A stretch of 5,836 nucleotides of DNA from Bacillota bacterium. Lineage in GTDB: Bacteria; Bacillota_E; Sulfobacillia; Sulfobacillales; Sulfobacillaceae. The stretch lies in assembly GCA_021802375.1 (NCBI GenBank), contig JAKAAL010000312.1:1-5836 (forward strand), in the 5' to 3' direction. This document shows, in pieces, positions 1 to 5,836 of this stretch; the first letter of the stretch is position 1; each line of letters begins with the position of its first letter. The position numbers and the translations under genes are program-made. The notes beneath the pieces were generated by a model, which worked only from the letters and a program-made list of their open reading frames with translations, was not told the DNA's origin and ran no database searches.

Positions 1-251
1 TGGCGGGCGCTTTGGGTCATCTAGAAGAAGGTGTAGGTGGGCGAGCACAAAAAAGTCAGGGGAAACCTGTCTCGCGTGAGCGCGTACGAGTGGCTGTACG
101 CCCCCATATTTCGACGGCGCGCACGGATCCGCATTGCGCTGGCAAGGGGGAACTCGCACAACGCGGTCTATAAGGCTGGGCGGCATAAAGGCCGTTAAGC
201 GTACTTTTTTCGTCCATGTCCTCATCCATCCAGGGTGCTGAAGGTGTATGG
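1..251. other. Upstream region with no supported gene; possible tail of an upstream plus-strand gene
   Basis: No reading here is convincing as a gene. Three observations are worth keeping. Frame 3 stays open from the window edge to a TAA at 171-173 (56 codons), and its end, with GKPVSRERVRVAVRP then STARTD, faintly recalls the C-terminus of LacI-family regulators (an xxRVxLPVxLxxRxST pattern). Its third-position GC is lower than in the downstream genes. Frame 1 closes at a TAG at 22-24 (WRALWVI), then has a 53-codon GTG-initiated frame at 37-198 with high third-position GC but no recognised motif. A 6-bp inverted repeat, GCGTAC at 82-87 and GTACGC at 96-101, could be an operator but is short enough to be chance. 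A LacI-type regulator would make sense before a sugar operon, but the evidence is too thin to annotate one. Confidence 0.4.
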
Positions 252-257
252 TATAAA
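249..257 (+). promoter_or_regulatory. Candidate extended -10 promoter of the rhamnosidase operon
   Basis: TGGTATAAA matches the extended -10 consensus TGnTATAAT at all but the last base. There is no good -35 hexamer 16-18 nt upstream (TCCAGG at 229-234), which extended -10 promoters tolerate. Transcription would begin near 263-265, about 30 nt before the ATG at 294. This promoter lies inside the longest possible open frame, which begins at 216, so it also argues against a start at 216. It is a motif match only. Confidence 0.4.
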
Positions 258-278
258 CAGCCAAAGATAATTCTTTAT

Positions 279-284
279 AGGGAG
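279..284 (+). promoter_or_regulatory. Shine-Dalgarno site deciding the rhamnosidase start
   Basis: AGGGAG lies 9 nt before the ATG at 294, the same spacing as the Shine-Dalgarno sites of the two downstream dehydrogenase genes. It is only 3 nt from the in-frame ATG at 288, which is too close. The in-frame ATG at 216 has no purine-rich site before it; the bases there are a T run and CGTCC. Confidence 0.7.
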
Positions 285-293
285 AGAATGGGA

Positions 294-2942
294 ATGCTAG
301 CAGTAGTTGACGTGCGTACCGAATACCGCGTGACTCCGTTAGGCATCGACGTAGAGCATCCAAGATTTAGTTGGCGCATCGAAAGCGATGCGCGAGACGT
401 GATGCAGGCGAGCTATCAACTGACCGTGGCGCGCGATCCAGAAAGTAGGGATCTTATTTGGGACAGCGGTGTCGTCTCCAAAGAGCAATCGGTGCAGGTG
501 GAATACCAGGGAGAACCGTTAAGCCCGCGTCGCCGGTACTGGCTCCGGGTCAGGATTCAAAGTGTGCAGGGGGAGTCCTCGCCATGGAGCCAACCGACCT
601 GGTTTGAAACCGGGATGGGAAGCCGGGACTCCTGGCAAGGGCAATGGATTACGGCGGATCCTCCAGAGGGTAAGGGCGATTCGGCCATGGTCCCTTTGTT
701 TCGTCGGGCATTCCAGCTCGCCGCCGTACCGAGATCCGCCCGCGTCTACGCCACATCGCTAGGCATCTACGCCTTGTATCTCAACGGGCACCGCATCGGC
801 GATCGATGGTTCGCTCCAGGCTGGACGAGCTACCCCCACCGCTTGCAATATCAGGTCTATGATGTCACCCCATGGCTCAGACCCGGGGAAAATGTGATCG
901 GTGCGATGCTGGCCAATGGGTGGTATGCCGGGGAGATCGGGTGGAATGATCAGCGATCGACTGCTTCCTTGCGGCGCGCGCTATTGCTTGAACTCTATGA
1001 CACCGCCAGCGATTCGCTGGTCGTGACTTCGGACGAGCACTGGCACCACCATCCTGGTCCCATTGTGTTCTCGGAGTTTTATCACGGTGAGACCTATGAT
1101 GGCAGGCTGGCCATTCCTGGCTGGGCAGAGCCCGGAATGGACGACAGCGGATGGTCTCAGGTGGACCATCTAGACTATGGCTATCAGACGATCACCGCCG
1201 ATGAGAACCTACCCACGCGCGTCACCGAGGTGCTTTTGCCTAATACCGTTTTCACCAGTCCCAACGGTGAAACGCTGATCGACTTCGGACAAAACCTTAC
1301 CGGAAGGGTGCGCGCTGAATGGCATTTGCCCGAAGCCACCAGCGTGACCTTAGAGCACGCCGAAGTGCTCGACCAAGCGGGCAATTTCTACACCGACAAT
1401 CTTCGCAAGGCGCGCCAGAAAGTCACCTATATCGCCGGAGCGAAAGACCAGGTTTACGCCCCAGAGTTTAGCTTTCAAGGATTTCGCTACGTTCGGGTGA
1501 CCGGTCTTCCCGCCAGTGAGTCGGCTAGGCTTAAAGATATCCTCCGCGCCGAAGTGATGCATACCGATTTGGAACGCACGATGGAGTTTAGCTGTTCCAA
1601 CCCTCTGGTGGACCGCCTGCAGCAAAATATCGTCTGGAGCCAGCGGGGCAACTTTCTGGACATCCCTACCGATTGTCCTCAGCGTAATGAACGGCTAGGC
1701 TGGACGGGAGACGCCCAAGTCTTCATTGGAACGGCAAGTTTTAACATGCAAGTGATGCCGTTTTTCACGAAATGGCTGCGCGACCTGGCGGCCGAGCAAC
1801 TGCCTTCCGGTTCGGTGCCGCACGTCATTCCGAATGTGCTTAAGTCGGATTCGCACGGAAGTGCCGCCTGGGCCGATGCGGCCGTCATTTGCCCCTGGAC
1901 CCTGTTCAGCCATTTTGGGGACCGTAGGCTGTTGGCCGAACAATATCCCAGTATGAAGGCCTGGGTCGATTATATGCGTGACACCGGACCCCGCGTCGAA
2001 ACCTATCAAGGGGGATTTCACTACGGGGATTGGCTGGGGCTTGATGCCCATCCAGGTAGTTACGTAGGGGCAACGGCCATCGACTTTATCACGAACGCTT
2101 TTTACGCACGTTCCACCGAGCTCTTGGCCAAGGCCGCGCGCGCCTTGGGCCTAACCAGCGATCATGCGAAATACGAGGATCTTCACCAACGCATTCGCGG
2201 CGCCTTTCGTGATGAGTTTGTCACGCCTACGGGAAGGCTGGCGGTGCCTACCCAAACGGCCCACGTCTTGGCGCTGGCGTTTGATCTGCTCGAGCCCGCG
2301 CACCGAGCGCGCGTGCTCCAGTCGCTAGTGGATCTTATTGAACAAAACCATGGTCATCTCACCACCGGATTTGTGGGTACCCCCTATCTGCTTCCCGTTT
2401 TATCGCGGTTTGGAGCGATCGAGACGGCGTATCAACTCCTACTACAGACGGACTATCCTTCCTGGCTTTATCCCATCACCAAGGGTGCCACCACCATTTG
2501 GGAGCATTGGGATGGCATTAAACCGGACGGTAGTTTTTGGAGCCCTGACATGAACTCCTTTAACCACTATGCCTACGGAGCGGTTGGGGAGTGGCTCTAT
2601 TTGGTGGTTGCGGGGATTCAACCTGGGGAAGAGCATCCGGGGTTTCAAAGGATGCATATTCGGCCAAAGCCCGGTCCGGGATTGGACTCGGTTACGGCCG
2701 AATATCGTTCCCTCTACGGCCCCATTCGCAGTCATTGGCAGGTCAAAGGCAAAACGTTCCGCTTGGACTTATCCATACCCGCCAACACGCGGGCCACCGT
2801 GGAGTTTCCCCATGCTCACGTACAGGGGTTTGAAAGCAATGCGGATAGTCCCCTCCATGCCGAAACCAATAGCCCTTGGATACAGGTGGGATCGGGCCAA
2901 TATCACTTTGCTTATACGTTCGATCCTTCGGACCCGCAATAG
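294..2942 (+). CDS. Alpha-L-rhamnosidase, glycoside hydrolase family 78, intracellular
   Basis: Removes terminal alpha-L-rhamnose from rhamnosides by an inverting mechanism. The 882-residue product has the full GH78 order. An N-terminal Ig-like domain (about 5-107) opens with the family pattern RTEYRVTPLGIDVEHPRFSW. Two beta domains follow, Bac_rhamnosid_N (about 120-300; YLNGHRIGD) and the concanavalin-like domain (about 320-420; IDFGQNLTGRV). The (alpha/alpha)6 catalytic barrel spans about 425-770 and the C-terminal beta domain about 773-860. In the barrel, DCPQRNERLGWTGD gives D460, the predicted general acid E466, W470 and D473; GATTIWEHWDG gives the predicted catalytic base E737. All key residues are present and length is normal. 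There is no signal peptide, so it should act in the cytoplasm on imported oligosaccharides or glycosides. The start at 294 rests on the Shine-Dalgarno site and on where family members begin; the frame is open back to an ATG at 216 (908 residues). It is first gene of an apparent operon with the dehydrogenase 27 nt downstream. The natural substrate cannot be read from sequence. Confidence 0.95.
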   Translation: MLAVVDVRTEYRVTPLGIDVEHPRFSWRIESDARDVMQASYQLTVARDPESRDLIWDSGVVSKEQSVQVEYQGEPLSPRRRYWLRVRIQSVQGESSPWSQPTWFETGMGSRDSWQGQWITADPPEGKGDSAMVPLFRRAFQLAAVPRSARVYATSLGIYALYLNGHRIGDRWFAPGWTSYPHRLQYQVYDVTPWLRPGENVIGAMLANGWYAGEIGWNDQRSTASLRRALLLELYDTASDSLVVTSDEHWHHHPGPIVFSEFYHGETYDGRLAIPGWAEPGMDDSGWSQVDHLDYGYQTITADENLPTRVTEVLLPNTVFTSPNGETLIDFGQNLTGRVRAEWHLPEATSVTLEHAEVLDQAGNFYTDNLRKARQKVTYIAGAKDQVYAPEFSFQGFRYVRVTGLPASESARLKDILRAEVMHTDLERTMEFSCSNPLVDRLQQNIVWSQRGNFLDIPTDCPQRNERLGWTGDAQVFIGTASFNMQVMPFFTKWLRDLAAEQLPSGSVPHVIPNVLKSDSHGSAAWADAAVICPWTLFSHFGDRRLLAEQYPSMKAWVDYMRDTGPRVETYQGGFHYGDWLGLDAHPGSYVGATAIDFITNAFYARSTELLAKAARALGLTSDHAKYEDLHQRIRGAFRDEFVTPTGRLAVPTQTAHVLALAFDLLEPAHRARVLQSLVDLIEQNHGHLTTGFVGTPYLLPVLSRFGAIETAYQLLLQTDYPSWLYPITKGATTIWEHWDGIKPDGSFWSPDMNSFNHYAYGAVGEWLYLVVAGIQPGEEHPGFQRMHIRPKPGPGLDSVTAEYRSLYGPIRSHWQVKGKTFRLDLSIPANTRATVEFPHAHVQGFESNADSPLHAETNSPWIQVGSGQYHFAYTFDPSDPQ

Positions 2943-2969
2943 ACGATACGGCAAAGGGGGACAAGCTGG

Positions 2970-3734
2970 ATGGTAGAAGGTCAGCCTAAAGTGGCGGTGG
3001 TTACTGGTGGCGCCTCGGGCATCGGTTATGCAATTAGTCAGCGGCTGATTGCGGCCGGGCTTAGCGTCGTGGTCGCCGATGTCAATCTCGAGGCGGCCGA
3101 ACGCGCCGTCCAAGATTTTCGTAGAGGTGGCGGCCAGGGCTTGGCGGTAGCGCTCGATGTGACCAACGAAGCGAGCATTGAAAGAGCTCGCGACCAGATT
3201 CATCAACGGCTCGGCGACGTGTCCTATCTGGTCAATAACGCTGGCGTCGGCAGCGCTGGAACGGCTCTAACGACCACTACGGAGGAGTTTCGGCGGATTT
3301 TAGAAGTCAACGTGATGGGCCCGTTTTTAGTCAGTCGGGCCTTCTTGCCCGACATGATCGCCAGAAATTGGGGCGCCATCGTCAACGTGGGTTCCATCGC
3401 GGGAACGGTGGGGATTCGGGATCGGGCCGCATATTCGGCCAGTAAGGGCGCAGTCCTGGCTTTCACCCGATCGCTGCATGCAGATTTTCACCAGGCGGGA
3501 ATCCGCGTGAATGCGGTCGTGCCGGGCACCGTGGAAACGCCCTGGGTAGAGCGGATCACGGCCAACGATCCAGATCCCGCCGCCGCCATCGCCAAAATGG
3601 CCGAGCGCCAGCCCATCGGCCGGATGGGAACCCCGAAGGAGATCGCCGAGGCTGTCTGGTTTTTATTGTCGCCGGAAAACAGCTTCAGCTACGGGTCGCT
3701 CTTGGTGGTGGATGGAGGCATGACTGCGCTCTAG
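2970..3734 (+). CDS. Classical SDR oxidoreductase, probable L-rhamnose/L-fucose-pathway dehydrogenase
   Basis: A 254-residue classical short-chain dehydrogenase, the usual length. It has the cofactor motif TGGASGIG (12-19), an acidic D37 at the end of beta-2 that suggests NAD over NADP, D63 in LDV, NNAG (89-92), and the tetrad N114, S142, Y155, K159 (YSASK). PGTVETPW (185-192) and the QPIGRMGTPKEIA stretch near the C-terminus, followed by a VVDGGMTAL tail, resemble sugar dehydrogenases and 2-keto-3-deoxy-L-fuconate/L-rhamnonate dehydrogenases. AAAGGGGG at 2953-2960 is 9 nt before the ATG. Because it follows GH78 closely on the same strand, I infer oxidation of L-rhamnose to its lactone, or of 2-keto-3-deoxy-L-rhamnonate to the 2,4-diketo acid. 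The choice between these two steps is open, and a generic SDR with another hydroxy substrate remains possible. Enzyme class is secure; the pathway role is inference. Confidence 0.9.
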   Translation: MVEGQPKVAVVTGGASGIGYAISQRLIAAGLSVVVADVNLEAAERAVQDFRRGGGQGLAVALDVTNEASIERARDQIHQRLGDVSYLVNNAGVGSAGTALTTTTEEFRRILEVNVMGPFLVSRAFLPDMIARNWGAIVNVGSIAGTVGIRDRAAYSASKGAVLAFTRSLHADFHQAGIRVNAVVPGTVETPWVERITANDPDPAAAIAKMAERQPIGRMGTPKEIAEAVWFLLSPENSFSYGSLLVVDGGMTAL

Positions 3735-3748
3735 GCGAGCTGGTGGAG

Positions 3749-3795
3749 CTCCCGTGAGCTTAGGGAGTATTCCTTTCTCCTTAAGCTCGCGGGGG
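3749..3795. terminator. Long hairpin between convergent genes, probable bidirectional terminator
   Basis: The left arm CCCGTGAGCTTAGGGAG (3751-3767) pairs with CTCCTTAAGCTCGCGGG (3777-3793) across a 9-nt loop, TATTCCTTT. Two more pairs (3749-3750 with 3794-3795) make a 19-bp stem whose only imperfections are G-T wobbles. It starts 15 nt after the SDR stop and ends 2 nt from the stop codon of the minus-strand dehydrogenase, so it could serve both transcripts. Neither strand has a T tract after the stem, so it is not a textbook intrinsic terminator; blocking of antisense read-through or 3'-end stabilisation are alternatives. Confidence 0.7.
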
Positions 3796-3797
3796 AA

Positions 3798-4766
3798 CTA
3801 GTAACCCTGATCGTAGTCTCGAAGGTTGGCCATGGCCTCGTGATGGCCCTGAATGAACTCGGCAGCGTTGGCGATAAACATCGCACTAAAGCGTTGATAA
3901 AATTGGTCTCCGTCCCCGCCTTGGTGGGGAGTGATGATGACATTGGGCAAATCCCAAAAGGGGCTATCCGTGCGCAGCCGACCGTGCTCTACCTCGTCGA
4001 CGAAGACATCGAGTCCCGCCCCTTTGATGTGGCCCGAAGTCAGGGCCTCGAGCAACGAGGGCTCATCGATTAAGCCGCCTCGAGAGATATTGATCAGGAC
4101 GGTCTCGGGCCGCATCAAGCTTAACTGCTGAAAGCCTATCATGCCTTGGGTCTTTTGGGTCAAGGGACAGGCCAGCACGACATAGTCGCATAAGGGTAGC
4201 ATGTCGTGGAGCGACTCGGTGGCGAAGACGCGATCGAACGGGACCACGGGACGGCCCTTGGTGTTGATCCCAAGAACCTCCATTTCCATGGCTTTCGCCC
4301 GTTTTGCCGTCTCGCTGCCAATATCTCCGGTGCCGATGATGCCCAGCGTCTTGCCACTAAGGTTGGTGGTGCCCGCGACGGACTTCCATTGATGGCGGGC
4401 CTGATTTTGTAAATATTGGGGACTCATGCGCGCGAACATCAACATCTTGGTCAAAATATCTTCGGCGAGCGGCATACCTAAGGCTCCTCGGGCATTGGTG
4501 ACCAAGATCCGGCGTCGGCGAAAATATTCCATATCGAGGCGTTCAATACCAACATGGGGAAGCTGCACCCAAAGAAGCCCTGCCATGCGATCGAGACGTT
4601 CTTCCGTAAGGGTGCGATGGCTGGCCACGACCACCTCGGCCTGAGCCGTCTGGGGCGACGCGTCGAGGGCATGGTCCGTGGCGAAATGTTCCACTTCATA
4701 GCCCAACTGCCTGAGGCGGGTCAGCTCTTTTTCTTTGAACGGATAGGTGGTGACAAGTTTCATCAT
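3798..4766 (-). CDS. D-isomer-specific 2-hydroxyacid dehydrogenase family protein
   Basis: A complete 322-residue member of the D-2-hydroxyacid dehydrogenase family, which interconverts 2-keto acids and D-2-hydroxy acids. The catalytic domain is split (about 1-100 and 285-322) around a Rossmann domain with GTGDIG (145-150). The catalytic residues are present: R229 in ISRGG, D253 and E258 in the LDVFVDE stretch, and H281 in TPHQGG. At the end of beta-2 the usual acidic NAD-selecting residue is replaced by N168-T-K-G-R172, which suggests NADP(H). The substrate is not determined; glyoxylate/hydroxypyruvate reductase and other 2-keto-acid reductase roles all fit. AAAGGGG on the minus strand (4776-4782) lies 9 nt before the first of two tandem ATGs, supporting the start at 4766. 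It follows the membrane protein gene by 20 nt, so the two are probably co-transcribed, and it converges on the rhamnosidase operon. Confidence 0.92.
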   Translation of the reverse strand: MMKLVTTYPFKEKELTRLRQLGYEVEHFATDHALDASPQTAQAEVVVASHRTLTEERLDRMAGLLWVQLPHVGIERLDMEYFRRRRILVTNARGALGMPLAEDILTKMLMFARMSPQYLQNQARHQWKSVAGTTNLSGKTLGIIGTGDIGSETAKRAKAMEMEVLGINTKGRPVVPFDRVFATESLHDMLPLCDYVVLACPLTQKTQGMIGFQQLSLMRPETVLINISRGGLIDEPSLLEALTSGHIKGAGLDVFVDEVEHGRLRTDSPFWDLPNVIITPHQGGDGDQFYQRFSAMFIANAAEFIQGHHEAMANLRDYDQGY

Positions 4767-4786
4767 CGAAGAAGTCCCCTTTGGCG

Positions 4787-5833
4787 TTAGTTCGAGAATG
4801 GTTCTTGGACGATCGCGATGGGCGAGTCCGGCTTGGGTTCACGTGGAAGACGGGAAGAGGTGCGATGGTTTGGCAACAAACCGGCCATCCAGGCATAGAC
4901 CACCAACGCTAATAACAAAACCACGCCGCTGTTAGGGTCGGTGCCCATGCCACCGAGAACACCGAGGTCTTGGCCAAACGTCCAACTACCCAGCGTAAAG
5001 AAAAATGTTGCCGTCCATAGGGTGAGCGTCGGCGGCCTCAAGCTCCAGGCCAGCGCCAAGATGAAGAGCGTCAGCGACAAGGCCAGGTTCCAGCCTAAGG
5101 GATGGGCCGCCAACGACGTGGCCCAAGCATAAAGCGGGCCTGAGAACAGACGCGGTTGCGGCATCACCGCCATGTTGCGCACGTAATCCGCCGCGCTTGA
5201 CGTCCACCAACCGTTTCTGGGCCAGAGTTGCAGGCTAAGAGCTAGCCACCATAAACCGGCAATGCCTCCCTGCCACACCCGGTGAAAGTCCCGTCTAAGC
5301 CAGCGCTCGGCCGGACAGAGGAGCACGAGGGCCAGTAAGGCGTAGAGCAACGCCGAGCCCGGACTGCCCAAAAACCAACTGCCCCCCGCGAATAGGCTGC
5401 CAAAAGCCTCGCCTAGGCTCCATACTAAAAGACTCCAACCGATCGATATGTACAGAGCCAGGCGGCGCCAGCGACTTTCGCCACTCAGCAACATCAAAGC
5501 TCCAATACCGATTTGAAGCCACGTAGCGGCTAAATTAAAGCCGACCGGGTCAAGATCCCAGACGTGCATGCCCAGATGAAGCATCGGGATCATGAAAGCA
5601 GGCTGACTTCGCACCAGGGGCTCCAGATATCCGCCGATAAACCGGGTAACCATGGCAGGCTGAGCCTGAAGCAGGCCGTCTAATAACCATAGGCCGCCTA
5701 ATCCATAGGTGAGCAATCGGCGCGGCCCGATGGGCGGATCGCCGGGGATATGAAGTTTCTTATGCTGCCACTGCCATAAAAGCCACTCTCCGCCGATGGT
5801 GATAAGGAGCAGCAAGATCACCATATTCAGCAA
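4787..5833 (-). CDS. Polytopic membrane protein with an internal duplication, function unknown; 5' end uncertain
   Basis: I do not recognise a characterised function. The 348 visible residues contain about nine hydrophobic segments, near 3-20, 42-58, 99-117, 125-145, 159-173, 187-204, 249-265, 270-286 and 304-320, with a charged, proline-containing tail (321-348) that is probably soluble. Residues about 44-173 and 190-317 appear to be two copies of one unit. Each has a GLWxL-type opening helix, a middle helix pair and a W-x-x-G...G-L...GG turn leading into a Leu/Ala-rich helix; compare GEAFGSLFAGG (141-151) with GQDLGVLGGMG (287-297). SPGSALLYALLAL and DPNSGVVLLLALV occupy the same place in each copy. 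The frame is open to the window edge. The possible starts are TTG at 5833 and ATG at 5824, neither with a visible Shine-Dalgarno site, so the true start may lie outside. The stop is 20 nt before the hydroxyacid dehydrogenase start, suggesting an operon, but the pairing does not reveal a function. Confidence 0.8.
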   Translation of the reverse strand: MLNMVILLLLITIGGEWLLWQWQHKKLHIPGDPPIGPRRLLTYGLGGLWLLDGLLQAQPAMVTRFIGGYLEPLVRSQPAFMIPMLHLGMHVWDLDPVGFNLAATWLQIGIGALMLLSGESRWRRLALYISIGWSLLVWSLGEAFGSLFAGGSWFLGSPGSALLYALLALVLLCPAERWLRRDFHRVWQGGIAGLWWLALSLQLWPRNGWWTSSAADYVRNMAVMPQPRLFSGPLYAWATSLAAHPLGWNLALSLTLFILALAWSLRPPTLTLWTATFFFTLGSWTFGQDLGVLGGMGTDPNSGVVLLLALVVYAWMAGLLPNHRTSSRLPREPKPDSPIAIVQEPFSN

Positions 5834-5836
5834 GAT

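Noticed and set aside
179..210. Possible terminator: CGGC/GCCG stem (181-184 with 191-194) followed by six T at 205-210
   Set aside because: The stem has only four Watson-Crick pairs plus two G-T pairs, and the T run begins 10 nt after it, so it does not meet the form of an intrinsic terminator.
1695..2051. A 118-codon minus-strand open frame inside the rhamnosidase gene
   Set aside because: It is antisense to the catalytic barrel containing the DCPQRNERLGW motif; there is no Shine-Dalgarno site or known motif to support it.
2569..2976. A 135-codon plus-strand open frame in another frame at the end of the rhamnosidase gene
   Set aside because: It overlaps the conserved GH78 C-terminal domain in a shifted frame; the product is rich in Arg, Pro and Trp without any domain, typical of an off-frame reading.
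2769..3206. A 145-codon minus-strand open frame across the rhamnosidase-SDR junction
   Set aside because: It lies antisense to the conserved ends of two well-supported genes, has no recognisable motif, and its composition is explained by the complementary coding strand.
4160..4699. Open frames in other phases inside the hydroxyacid dehydrogenase gene, on both strands
   Set aside because: All are short and overlap the conserved Rossmann and catalytic motifs of the real gene, and none shows a motif of its own.
1..5836. Mobile element, CRISPR array, tRNA/rRNA, or defence or biosynthetic system
   Set aside because: I found no transposase or recombinase motifs, regularly spaced repeats, clover-leaf sequences or defence domains. 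Nearly all of the window is accounted for by four metabolic or membrane genes.

Overview
The window (roughly 55-60% GC by eye) carries four recognisable protein genes in two convergent pairs. The genes sit close together behind purine-rich Shine-Dalgarno sites (AAAGGGGG or AAAGGGG, 9 nt before the start), which points to a bacterium with strong ribosome binding sites, most likely a Gram-positive. The style of the membrane protein and a non-phosphorylative sugar dehydrogenase beside a rhamnosidase would suit a thermoacidophilic Firmicute such as Sulfobacillus, but that placement is an inference and weak.

Layout. Bases 1-293 hold no gene I can defend; they contain a candidate extended -10 promoter and the Shine-Dalgarno site that decides the first start. 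The plus strand then carries an intracellular GH78 alpha-L-rhamnosidase (294-2942) and, 27 nt later, a classical short-chain dehydrogenase (2970-3734). The minus strand carries a polytopic membrane protein (5833 to 4787, 5' end at or beyond the window edge) and, 20 nt later, a D-isomer-specific 2-hydroxyacid dehydrogenase (4766 to 3798). The two pairs meet tail to tail over a 63-nt gap filled by a 19-bp hairpin, a likely shared terminator.

How the genes may work together. The plus-strand pair reads as a small rhamnoside-use operon. GH78 releases L-rhamnose from imported rhamnosides in the cytoplasm. The SDR then probably oxidises either the free deoxy-sugar or a later 2-keto-3-deoxy acid, as in the non-phosphorylative L-rhamnose/L-fucose routes. 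The minus-strand pair is not obviously part of that pathway: the hydroxyacid dehydrogenase is complete and probably NADP-dependent, with unknown substrate. The membrane protein is unassigned, but appears to be built from two copies of the same multi-helix unit.

I see no mobile element, CRISPR array, RNA gene or toxin/defence cassette. The most unusual observations are the internal duplication of the membrane protein and the GH78-SDR gene pair.
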